This document shows, piece by piece, positions 1 to 7,430 of a DNA stretch of 64,000 nucleotides. This stretch comes from Paludibacteraceae bacterium (GTDB taxonomy: Bacteria > Bacteroidota > Bacteroidia > Bacteroidales > Paludibacteraceae). The DNA lies in contig JAKSKX010000009.1 of NCBI GenBank assembly GCA_024401535.1, positions 28,251 to 92,250 of the forward strand. Reading direction: 5' to 3'. The translations under genes were made by a program, and so were the position numbers. Numbering within the stretch: position 1 is the stretch's first letter; every line of letters begins with the position of its first letter. The notes under the pieces are model-generated. The model ran no database searches. It was not told the origin of the DNA and was given only the letters and a program-made list of their open reading frames with translations.

Positions 1-522
1 TTCAACAATCTGCGTAAGTCAAAGCAGAAGCAGATAAGGAAGGCGCAGAGAGAAGGCCTGACCACATCGTTTGACATGAATGTGGATGATTTCATAGAGT
101 TCCACAAATACACATACAAAATGAGAGGTGAGTTCGACTTGATATGCCGATTCGGTTGGGAGGAGTTTCTTCACAAAGTCGCAGACCATCCCAACACTCG
201 TTTTGTTGGTGTCAGGGACAAGGAGGGCACTCTGTTGTCTGTATTCTTTCTTGCATGGGACAGCAGGTATGCCTATTATTTGCTAACTGGCATTGACCAG
301 GACAAGAAGTCGTTTGGGGCGCCAAGTCTGATGCTTTGGGACACATTCATCTTTTTACAGGGAAAGACTAAGGGCTTCGATTTTGAAGGCAGCATGACTC
401 AAGGTATCGGCAGCTCCCACAGGGAGTTCGGAGCAAAACTATTTCCATATCTGCACATTTATAAGTACTACAGCACTCCTTTCAGGTTACTGGGCAAGTT
501 GTTGGGGAAGAAGGTAAAATGA
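1..522 (+). CDS. FemAB/GNAT-like protein, C-terminal part (partial)
   Basis: The frame is open from base 1 to the TGA at 522, so the gene starts before the window. The visible 173 residues open with a basic helix (RKSKQKQIRKAQREGL) of the kind found in FemAB-like and acetyltransferase_6 proteins, followed by an acceptor-domain pattern with 'FVGVRDKEGTLLSVFFLAWD' and 'FDFEGSM..GIGSSHREFGAK'. Proteins of this type transfer an aminoacyl or acyl group to peptidoglycan or surface precursors in the cytoplasm; the substrate cannot be told here. An internal ATG at 76 exists but the coding continues upstream of it. The stop overlaps the start of the next gene (ATGA), so the two are probably co-translated. 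Family assignment is moderately sure. Confidence 0.65.
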   Translation, partial: FNNLRKSKQKQIRKAQREGLTTSFDMNVDDFIEFHKYTYKMRGEFDLICRFGWEEFLHKVADHPNTRFVGVRDKEGTLLSVFFLAWDSRYAYYLLTGIDQDKKSFGAPSLMLWDTFIFLQGKTKGFDFEGSMTQGIGSSHREFGAKLFPYLHIYKYYSTPFRLLGKLLGKKVK

Positions 523-1793
523 CAGAGAATATACTTCAGCTGGTTTGGCAGCACAAACTTTACAGCGAACCTTTGGTAACAAACAAGGGCGAGAAGATAG
601 AGGTGCTGAATACAGGACTGCTCAACAAGGACGCAGGACCTGACTTTACAAATGCAACAATAAAGGTTAATGATGTATGCCTTACGGGAAATGTTGAGAT
701 TCATTCCCGGGCAAGCGACTGGTTTGTCCATCGTCATGACATGGACGACCGGTACAGCAACGTGATTCTTCATGTGGTCGAGGTTGATGACAAAGAGGTC
801 CCGCAGGCAACGTACCAGTCTGCGCTTTGTATGACCGAGCGTGCGATAAGGGTTGCACATGAACTTGCAGTCTATCCCAATAGCATAAAGTGTTACAAGT
901 ATTGGTCGGAAAAGAGGGAGGAGCTGACAAAAATCCTTGCAGACTACATTCCGGAACTATCGGAAGACAGGCTGATACGAAGAGCCTACGAGATACTGGA
1001 ATACAAGAAACTGTGGCAGTCAAGTATAGACGAGGTTCTCTATTACAGACTTTTGAGGAGTTTGGGAGCTAATACAAATCAGGCGGCTTTCGAGAGGCTT
1101 GCCCGTACTGTAACATTGAAGATTTTGAATACGTCTTTCTTCAGAATTACTGATATTGAGGCTATGCTCTTTGGTGCGGCAGGTTTTATCCCAGAAAAAC
1201 AGACGGACAGCTATGTCACGTTGCTGAAGACTTTGTATGAAAAGTATAACGCACAGTTCTCGTTGCTGGCAATGGAAAGGAGCGTGTGGAAGATGGGCAA
1301 GTTCCGTCCTATCGCACGTCCAGAAATACGAATAGCTCAGTTTGCGAGCTTCCTTGAGTCCAACAAGAAGTATCTGTCTGCAAAGCTTTTGTCCGGCAGA
1401 AGCGTAGAGGAAATTACGAACATGCTTTCATGTGATGTCTCAGAGTATTGGAAGACACATTTTTCTTTAGGAGGCAAGGAGTGCAGCAGTGAGTCAAAGA
1501 AGATGGGGAATGACTTCAAAACGAGTCTGATAATAAATGCCATAGCCCCTGTAATCTATGCACAGGGAATGGAGACCAACAATGAATCGCAGAAAGAGAA
1601 GGCGAGAGAATTGCTCCGTTCAATAAAGTTTGAGGCTAACAGCTTGACTGAGGACTGGAAAAAACTCGTTTCTCCGACCTTAAAGCTGAAGGGTGCCGAC
1701 ATGTCGCAGGCACTGATACATTTGCGAAAAGAATTTTGTGACAGAAAGGAATGTTTGAGATGTCCAATATGTCATTATTTATTAAGATATTAG
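519..1793 (+). CDS. DUF2851 family protein
   Basis: A 424-residue protein that I recognise as the Bacteroidetes family DUF2851: it has the typical N-terminus 'LLNKDAGPDFTNATIKV', then 'GNVEIHSRASDWFVHRHD' and 'YSNVILHVV', and ends in a small cysteine cluster (CDRKECLRCPICHYLL). The family is of unknown function; the cysteines at the end could bind a metal, which is inference. The start ATG at 519 overlaps the stop of the upstream FemAB-like gene by four bases, and the helicase gene starts five bases after its stop, so the three genes look like one transcript. There is no signal peptide, so the protein is probably cytoplasmic. Confidence 0.88.
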   Translation: MTENILQLVWQHKLYSEPLVTNKGEKIEVLNTGLLNKDAGPDFTNATIKVNDVCLTGNVEIHSRASDWFVHRHDMDDRYSNVILHVVEVDDKEVPQATYQSALCMTERAIRVAHELAVYPNSIKCYKYWSEKREELTKILADYIPELSEDRLIRRAYEILEYKKLWQSSIDEVLYYRLLRSLGANTNQAAFERLARTVTLKILNTSFFRITDIEAMLFGAAGFIPEKQTDSYVTLLKTLYEKYNAQFSLLAMERSVWKMGKFRPIARPEIRIAQFASFLESNKKYLSAKLLSGRSVEEITNMLSCDVSEYWKTHFSLGGKECSSESKKMGNDFKTSLIINAIAPVIYAQGMETNNESQKEKARELLRSIKFEANSLTEDWKKLVSPTLKLKGADMSQALIHLRKEFCDRKECLRCPICHYLLRY

Positions 1794-1797
1794 AGAT

Positions 1798-3138
1798 ATG
1801 ATTTCTCCAGAAAAACAATCAATTATAGATAAACTGCAGAGTAGTGCAGGAATTAAGAATCTAAACGATATGCAGAAGCAGACTATCGAAAAGTTTGCCG
1901 GTGCAGAGTCGTTGCTTTTGTTGTCTCCTACGGGTTCGGGAAAGACTTTGGGTTTCCTTCTCCCATTGGTGGCAGAGATTATTATGAACGGGCAGAAAGG
2001 TCTTCAGTCCGTTATTCTTTCGCCTTCGAGAGAATTGTCGCAGCAGATAGAGACGGTGTTCCGTTCCTTGAAAAGCAAGTTGAATGCAGTTTTGCTTTGC
2101 GGAGGACATTCGGTTGAGGATGAGGCAAAGAAGCTTACAAGAAAGCCTGATTTGATAATCGGAACTCCAGGTAGGGTGCTTGACCACCTGCGCAGAGGTA
2201 ACCTGAAGTCTGAAATGTTCGGAGTGTCGGCCTTGGTGATTGATGAGTTCGACAAGTCTCTAGAGATGGGATTCACAGAGGAGATGCGTAAGATTATAGA
2301 CTTCTTTTCTGCCAGTATTAGAAAAAGAATGTTTGTGTCCGCAACTAAGGCTGTGGACTTGTCTGAATGGACAAACATAGACAAAACAGAGACAGTCGAG
2401 TTTAAGGCTAAAGAGGAAGACACAGGACTGGAGCTTCTACGTGTGACGTCTCCGGACAAAGAAAAGATAGAAACATTACAGAAACTTGTCCAGTCGTTCA
2501 GGGGCGAAAGCTGTATAGTGTTCTGCAATTTCAGGGAAAGTGCAGAGCGAGCAGCAAAGGCCTTGCGTGAGTGTGGTGCCGATGTGGTGACCTATCATGG
2601 CGCTTTGGAGCAGAAGGATAGAGAACGCGCATTGTTTACATTCGCTTCTGGATGCGCTACGGTTCTTGCTACAACAGACTTGGCTGCCAGAGGTTTGGAT
2701 ATATCTTTGGTTCAGCATGTAGTTCATTTTGAAATGCCTCAGAACCTGGAGACTTTCACTCATAGAAACGGAAGAACAGCACGTCAGTCGGCTACAGGTT
2801 CTGCGTATTTGATAATATATAGAGAGTACAAACTGCCTGATTTCCTTCCGAGAAAGTTGGAGGAGTACAAAGTGCCAGAGGTTGACGACAACATATCGCT
2901 AGACGCAAAGTTTATGCCGATTTATATAGGCAGAGGCAAAAAGGAAAAGATAAGCCGAGGTGACGTTGCCGGTTTCTTGATGAAGACAGCAGAACTTGCC
3001 AAAGAGGATGTCGGGTTGATTACTTTGTACGACCATTATTCACTTGTCGCCATTCGTACATCTGCTATAAAGAAAGTTATGAAGGCAAATGGATGCAAGA
3101 TCAAGGGTGAGAAAACTAGGGTTGAGATAGCGAGATAG
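1798..3138 (+). CDS. DEAD-box RNA helicase, DbpA-like
   Basis: A 446-residue ATP-dependent RNA helicase. Visible motifs in order: Q-motif region near residue 20, Walker A 'SPTGSGKT', 'GTPGRVLDH', motif II written DEFD (a variant of DEAD), motif III 'SAT', 'ARGLDI' and 'HRNGRTAR'. The last about 75 residues ('ISRGDVAGFLMKTAEL' to 'KIKGEKTRVEIA') resemble the RNA-binding domain of DbpA, which targets this class to 23S rRNA hairpin 92 during large-subunit assembly. Length matches DbpA (about 457 residues in E. coli). Specific rRNA targeting is inferred from that tail. It follows the DUF2851 gene by four bases and probably shares its transcript. Confidence 0.9.
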   Translation: MISPEKQSIIDKLQSSAGIKNLNDMQKQTIEKFAGAESLLLLSPTGSGKTLGFLLPLVAEIIMNGQKGLQSVILSPSRELSQQIETVFRSLKSKLNAVLLCGGHSVEDEAKKLTRKPDLIIGTPGRVLDHLRRGNLKSEMFGVSALVIDEFDKSLEMGFTEEMRKIIDFFSASIRKRMFVSATKAVDLSEWTNIDKTETVEFKAKEEDTGLELLRVTSPDKEKIETLQKLVQSFRGESCIVFCNFRESAERAAKALRECGADVVTYHGALEQKDRERALFTFASGCATVLATTDLAARGLDISLVQHVVHFEMPQNLETFTHRNGRTARQSATGSAYLIIYREYKLPDFLPRKLEEYKVPEVDDNISLDAKFMPIYIGRGKKEKISRGDVAGFLMKTAELAKEDVGLITLYDHYSLVAIRTSAIKKVMKANGCKIKGEKTRVEIAR

Positions 3139-3187
3139 AAAATTTTTGATGTTTTCTTAATGATTTTAACCTTTTTTAAGATTTTTT

Positions 3188-3221
3188 TTTGCTATTGCTA
3201 AAATATTCTTGTATATCTTTG
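3188..3221 (+). promoter_or_regulatory. Bacteroidetes-type promoter for the serine-rich protein
   Basis: TTTG at 3188-3191 and TATCTTTG at 3214-3221 are 22 bases apart, matching the -33/-7 consensus of Bacteroidetes primary sigma factor. The next start codon is at 3274. Confidence 0.6.
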
Positions 3222-3273
3222 CTTTCGACAATAAGAAATGAATTTTTGTTTAACCCTTAAATGTTTTACGAAA

Positions 3274-4665
3274 ATGAAATTGTGTAAAAAGATATTTACA
3301 ATGCTAACAGTATTTTCTATGTTAGCTGCGACAGATAGCGTGTTTGCTCAGCGTGCAAGAACAGGTTCTTCGGGCAGTGGCTCGTCGTCTTCATCTAGCT
3401 ACAGAAGTAGCGGTTCTTCGAGCAGTAGTTCATCTTCTAGTTATAGAAGCAGTGGTTCGTCAAGCTATAGCAGTGGCTCGTCATCTAGCTACAGAAGTAG
3501 CAGTTCGTCAAGCTATTCGCCATCACGTTCGACTTCTTCGTACAGCGGTAGTTCAAGCTCTTCGTCAAGCTATTCTCGTAGTCGTTCATCTGCGCCTACT
3601 AGTCGTACAGTAAGGGTTTCCTCTAATGGAAGCAGTAACACATCAAGAGTTTCAAATGGAACTTCTGCCAATCGTTCGGTGTCAAGCAATACTTCGACAG
3701 GAACAAGACAGAGAGCTGCTTCTCAGAACAACATAACTGTTCGCGAGGCAAAGGTTGTAAGAAACCCTAACGCAACAGCGACTACAACAACAGCCACACG
3801 TTCTTCTCGTTCCGTTACGGCGGCAAGATCAACTTCGAGTCGTGTTGGTTCGTCAAGAGTTTCTCATCAGCCACGCAGAAGCACAAGACCTCATCATGTG
3901 ACTTATCATCATGGACGTGCGTACCATTCGCATATCGGTCCTAACTACCATTGCTTCTATCATGGACACCACAGCTACTATGTTTACTGCGGACATTATT
4001 ACCGTTGGGATCCATATTGGGGTTATGAGTACATTGGCTGTCCTTATGGTTTGCGTTTCTCAGTTCTTCCATACACATGCTTCCCTGTTTATGTAGGTGG
4101 CGTTAACTATTATTACGGTCAGGGAACATGGTTCGCTGACAAGGGCGGAGAGTACGAGATTGTTCAGCAGCCGGTTGCTAATGACGAGTCGTTGGAGCTA
4201 GATTCACTTCCATACTCTTGCTCTTTGATAAGTGTCAGCGGAAAGTCTTATTACTACGGAGAGGGAACTTGGTTCGTCAAGTCTGCTAACGGATATATGG
4301 TTTGTGCCGAGCCAAGCGGAGACAGCATCGTTAAGGTTGATGAAGTTCCCGCAGACAACAAGGAGGTTGTAGTAAACGGACAGAAGTTCTATTTCGCAGG
4401 TGAAAAGTGGTATATGCCTTTGGCTGAGGGCTATATGATTATAGACGAGCCTCAGAGCGTAGCTGTTACAGAGCCTGCTCCTGCAAAAGAAGTTGCTAAG
4501 GAAGAGGCTGCTCCAGTACAGGCACCTGAAAAGGTGGAGGTTGCTGCTGCTCCCGGTTTGAAGGAGGTTTCTATGAACGGTCAGACTTACTACTTTGGTG
4601 ATGACAAGTGGTTTGTAAAAGACTCTGAAGGAACTTACAAGGAAGTAGATAATCCATTGAAGTAA
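3274..4665 (+). CDS. Secreted serine-rich protein with four C-terminal repeats
   Basis: The ATG at 3274 is chosen over the one at 3238 because it gives a clean signal peptide (MKLCKKIFTMLTVFSMLAA, cleavage near VFAQ). Residues about 30-120 are almost only Ser with Gly, Tyr and Arg. A Thr/Ser/Arg-rich segment follows, then a His/Tyr-rich block (TYHHGRAYHSHIGPNYHC) like that of Bacteroidetes cell-surface proteins of the DUF6515 kind. The last about 200 residues hold four diverged repeats of a short unit with core 'YYYGxGTWF' (YYYGQGTWF, YYYGEGTWF, FYFAGEKWY, YYFGDDKWF), each ending in an acidic-Pro dipeptide. The Ser tract is probably an extended linker. It is likely periplasmic or surface-exposed; function unknown. 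It has its own promoter. Confidence 0.8.
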   Translation: MKLCKKIFTMLTVFSMLAATDSVFAQRARTGSSGSGSSSSSSYRSSGSSSSSSSSSYRSSGSSSYSSGSSSSYRSSSSSSYSPSRSTSSYSGSSSSSSSYSRSRSSAPTSRTVRVSSNGSSNTSRVSNGTSANRSVSSNTSTGTRQRAASQNNITVREAKVVRNPNATATTTTATRSSRSVTAARSTSSRVGSSRVSHQPRRSTRPHHVTYHHGRAYHSHIGPNYHCFYHGHHSYYVYCGHYYRWDPYWGYEYIGCPYGLRFSVLPYTCFPVYVGGVNYYYGQGTWFADKGGEYEIVQQPVANDESLELDSLPYSCSLISVSGKSYYYGEGTWFVKSANGYMVCAEPSGDSIVKVDEVPADNKEVVVNGQKFYFAGEKWYMPLAEGYMIIDEPQSVAVTEPAPAKEVAKEEAAPVQAPEKVEVAAAPGLKEVSMNGQTYYFGDDKWFVKDSEGTYKEVDNPLK

Positions 4666-4728
4666 TTAATTATTAACAAAGAGGGATGGTTGTTCATCCC
4701 TCTATATTTCATTTTTTTATAAATTATC

Positions 4729-5169
4729 ATGATTGAAACATTTAAAAAGGTAGTTTTCGAGAACTACGCAAATTTCTCTGGTAGAGCTAGAAGAAGGGAG
4801 TATTGGATGTTCTGCTTGGCAAACATTGTTCTTAGCTTAGTATTGGGTATAGTGCTAGGAATTTTGACTGCCGTTACAGGTGTTCAAGAGGTTTCGTATT
4901 TGTCTTACATTGTAAGCTTGGCATTATTATGCCCAGGTATTGCTGTTGGCGTTAGAAGACTTCATGACGTTGGTAAGAGTGGTTTGTGGTATTTGACAGG
5001 TCTTATTCCAGTTGTAAACTTTGTCATGGGAATTGTTTTATTGGTATGGGCATGTACTGATGGCGAAGAGGGACCTAATAAGTATGGACCAAATCCTAAG
5101 ACAGGAGCAACTTTCAAGGATGCTAATTCTTTGGAGTTTACAGAAGGAGATAAATCTCTTAACGTATAA
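4729..5169 (+). CDS. DUF805 family membrane protein
   Basis: A 146-residue protein with the DUF805 pattern: 'NFSGRARRREYWMF' near the N-terminus, then hydrophobic helices, 'GVRRLHDVGKSGLWYL', and a final helix followed by 'GEEGPNKYGPNPK'. The family is a set of small inner-membrane proteins with about four transmembrane helices and no firmly known function. It lies 63 bases downstream of the serine-rich gene with no clear terminator between them, so joint transcription is possible. It is followed by a strong hairpin terminator. Confidence 0.9.
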   Translation: MIETFKKVVFENYANFSGRARRREYWMFCLANIVLSLVLGIVLGILTAVTGVQEVSYLSYIVSLALLCPGIAVGVRRLHDVGKSGLWYLTGLIPVVNFVMGIVLLVWACTDGEEGPNKYGPNPKTGATFKDANSLEFTEGDKSLNV

Positions 5170-5187
5170 TAAAACAACAACATACAG

Positions 5188-5221
5188 AAAAGGGCAGAGG
5201 GTTCAAACCTCTGCCCTTTTT
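5188..5221. terminator. Bidirectional intrinsic terminator
   Basis: A 13-bp perfect stem (AAAAGGGCAGAGG / CCTCTGCCCTTTT) with an 8-base loop sits between the convergent DUF805 gene and the arginine decarboxylase gene; A- and T-tracts on both sides suit both strands. Confidence 0.85.
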
Positions 5222-5241
5222 GTATTGTGCCTAATTTTGAA

Positions 5242-6633
5242 TTAGTAGCCTAATATCTTTAGCATTGACTTGTAGCTCTGCTCCTTGGCAAATAGTTTTG
5301 TCGTGTATTCTCCGTTTTCATCGCGGTCTATGACCACAATTTTAGGAGCTGGGATTAGACAGTGCTTGATGCCTCCATAACCGCTTAAAGCCTCCTGGTA
5401 AGCACCCATGTGGAAGAATCCCACGAACAGCTCGTCAACCTCCTTCATCTTAGGCAAGAAGATTGCATTAGAGTGTACCTCGGCATTATAGAAGTCCTCG
5501 CTATCGCAAGTAAGTCCGCCTAAATGCACTCGCTCGTATTCCTTGTCCCAGTTGTTGATTGCAAGGAACGGGAATCGCTGGTTTATAGCCCAAGTGTCAG
5601 GCATTGTTGTGATGAACGAACTGTCTATCATGTTCCACTTCTCTCGGTCGTTCTGCTGCTTCTGGTTGACGATAGAGTATATGATTGCACCGCTTTCTCC
5701 GACAGTGTAAGAACCGAACTCTGTGAAGATGTTTGGCTCTGGTACTCCAGCCTGACGACATGCGTTCTGCACCTGTGTGACAATCTCCTCAATCATGTAT
5801 TCGTATTCGTAAGAGAAGTCCATGTGCGACTGGATTGGCAGACCTCCGCCGATGTTAAGGCTGTCAAGCTCAGGACAAATCTTCTTTAGCTCTATATACA
5901 TGTTCACGCCCTTGTTCAACTCGTTCCAGTAGTACGAGGTGTCTCGTATTCCTGTGTTTATGAAGAAGTGAAGCATCTTTAGGCTTACCTGTGGGTTGCT
6001 CTGTATCTTCTCCTTGTAGTAAGGAATAAGGTCGCTGTATCTGATTCCAAGTCTGGAAGTATAGAAATCAAACTTAGGCTCTTCCTCGCTTGCCATACGC
6101 ATACCAACCTGAAGCGGCTTGTCAAAACCGTCAAGAAGCAGGTCAAGTTCAAACTTGTTGTCAAGGATAGGAACTACGTTTGTGAATCCCTCGTTGATTA
6201 GTCTCTGGATGTTTTCTACGTACTGAGGACGCTTGAATCCGTTGCAAAGAATGAATCTGTCCTTTGGTAGGTGACCTTGTTCAGCAAGAGCTTCGAGAAG
6301 AAAGATGTCGAATGCGGATGATGTTTCAAGATTAACACCTTGCTTCAATACAGTTTCCATCACGAAAGAGAAGTGAGAACTCTTGGTGCAGTAGCAATAG
6401 TTGTAAGTGCCTTGGTAGTCAACCTTTGCCATGGCTACATTGAACATTCTGCGAGCATGCTGTATATGCTGAGCTATAGCAGGAAGGTACGAGATTCTTA
6501 GTGGCGTTCCGTATTGCTTTATGATGTCCATCAATGGAATACCAAACCACTGCAACTGGTTGTTCTCGATGCTAAATTCGTCGTTAGGAAACTCGAAAGA
6601 CTGCTCGATTAGGTCGATGTATTTGTTCTTCAC
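5242..6633 (-). CDS. speA: Arginine decarboxylase, short Bacteroidetes type
   Basis: A 463-residue PLP enzyme of the alanine-racemase-fold (fold type III) decarboxylases. The pyridoxal lysine is K84 in 'YCYCTKSSHF'; 'EEPKFDFYTSRLGI', 'LNIGGGLPI' and 'FTEFGSYTVGESG' mark the PLP-phosphate and substrate regions, and 'GGLTCDSEDFYN' carries the second-subunit cysteine. It closely fits the approximately 465-residue proteins annotated as arginine decarboxylase in Flavobacteria and other Bacteroidetes, which are shorter than the 630-residue SpeA. The reaction would be arginine to agmatine plus CO2, the first step of the agmatine route to putrescine and spermidine. Substrate choice is by family similarity only. 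A -7 element (CAAAGGTA on the plus strand, 6676-6683) lies 43 bases upstream of the ATG. Confidence 0.85.
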   Translation of the reverse strand: MKNKYIDLIEQSFEFPNDEFSIENNQLQWFGIPLMDIIKQYGTPLRISYLPAIAQHIQHARRMFNVAMAKVDYQGTYNYCYCTKSSHFSFVMETVLKQGVNLETSSAFDIFLLEALAEQGHLPKDRFILCNGFKRPQYVENIQRLINEGFTNVVPILDNKFELDLLLDGFDKPLQVGMRMASEEEPKFDFYTSRLGIRYSDLIPYYKEKIQSNPQVSLKMLHFFINTGIRDTSYYWNELNKGVNMYIELKKICPELDSLNIGGGLPIQSHMDFSYEYEYMIEEIVTQVQNACRQAGVPEPNIFTEFGSYTVGESGAIIYSIVNQKQQNDREKWNMIDSSFITTMPDTWAINQRFPFLAINNWDKEYERVHLGGLTCDSEDFYNAEVHSNAIFLPKMKEVDELFVGFFHMGAYQEALSGYGGIKHCLIPAPKIVVIDRDENGEYTTKLFAKEQSYKSMLKILGY

Positions 6634-7096
6634 TTTCTTCTGAATAGAAATTAAACAATCCGTTATCTATAGGTGCAAAGGTACAATGTTTTTCGATAAC
6701 TCGTGGTTTGAAAGAGTTAAAATTTACTTTTAGCGGTAATTTAAGTTGTTTACTTTGCCATTTTTTGCAGCATTTAAGTTATTCGGATTGTGTAACGATT
6801 GGGGTTCTTTTTGCAAAATTCATTTAGAAGGCAAGCTCCTTTATGCTGAACAATGATACTTACAATCCATATATATGTGTTGTACGGATAGCAAATGCAA
6901 AATGTTTTTCTGTCGTTAGAACTATGATGACGGAAATGAAGTGTGCAATTTCCGCTCCTATTATACTATAGTAAGGTTTGGCATTTCTTTATGAGCGACA
7001 ATTGTTTCTCTTGCCTTTTTTGTTGTTTGTATGTGCGCAAGTTAAATATCTATGATTAGAATAACATGAATTTCCGATTTCATTGGTATATAAACC

Positions 7097-7180
7097 AACT
7101 GAGGTCTGGAATTAAAAAATTCCAGACCTCAGTTTGCTTAATCCTAATAATAAATCTAACACGACGTAATTCACATTACG
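7097..7180 (-). ncRNA. Candidate small RNA with two hairpins
   Basis: A minus-strand promoter (see 7185-7215) would start a transcript near 7180. Its first bases form a small hairpin (CGTAAT-GTGA-ATTACG) and it would end in a perfect 17-bp stem with a 4-base loop (7097-7113 with 7118-7134). No reading frame of note is present. The large hairpin is not followed by a clean T-run, so either it is an unusual terminator or the transcript continues. The call is inference from promoter plus structure. Confidence 0.35.
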
Positions 7181-7184
7181 GATG

Positions 7185-7215
7185 CAAATGTATAGTCTTT
7201 TTTGAAAAGTGCAAA
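7185..7215 (-). promoter_or_regulatory. Orphan minus-strand promoter
   Basis: On the minus strand TTTG (plus-strand CAAA at 7212-7215) is followed after 19 bases by TACATTTG (plus-strand CAAATGTA at 7185-7192), an excellent match to the Bacteroidetes consensus. No gene lies downstream within 500 bases on that strand. Confidence 0.5.
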
Positions 7216-7430
7216 GAATTTTGTTGGATTTTTTAGTCAAAAGTTGTAAAATAATCTCAATAGCCAGATTTTGACCTTCTTTTTCTTCTCAAAATATAAT
7301 GGTTGGCATCCAAAAATAAAATTGACTGCTAATATATAGTACATTTAGTTTTATACTTGTAGTGCGAAATCTTGAAAAACAAGCGAAAATAATAGCATAA
7401 TCTTAACTAATACCAAATTATTCTTTTACT

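Larger units (their letters stand above)
6634..7430. other. Gene-poor 0.8 kb intergenic region
   Basis: No open frame of coding character was found on either strand. The region holds the promoter of the arginine decarboxylase at its left end, a candidate short minus-strand RNA around 7.1 kb (listed separately) and the upstream region of the glycosidase. The stretch 6720-7060 shows nothing that I can name. Confidence 0.6.

Noticed and set aside
3380-3600. Tandem repeats resembling a CRISPR array
   Set aside because: The periodicity is that of serine-rich codons; units vary in length, contain no constant repeat with unique spacers and lie within a real reading frame.
3344-3613. 89-codon frame inside the serine-rich gene, read as Val/Ala/Leu/Arg-rich protein
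   Set aside because: This is the shifted reading of the repetitive serine codons.
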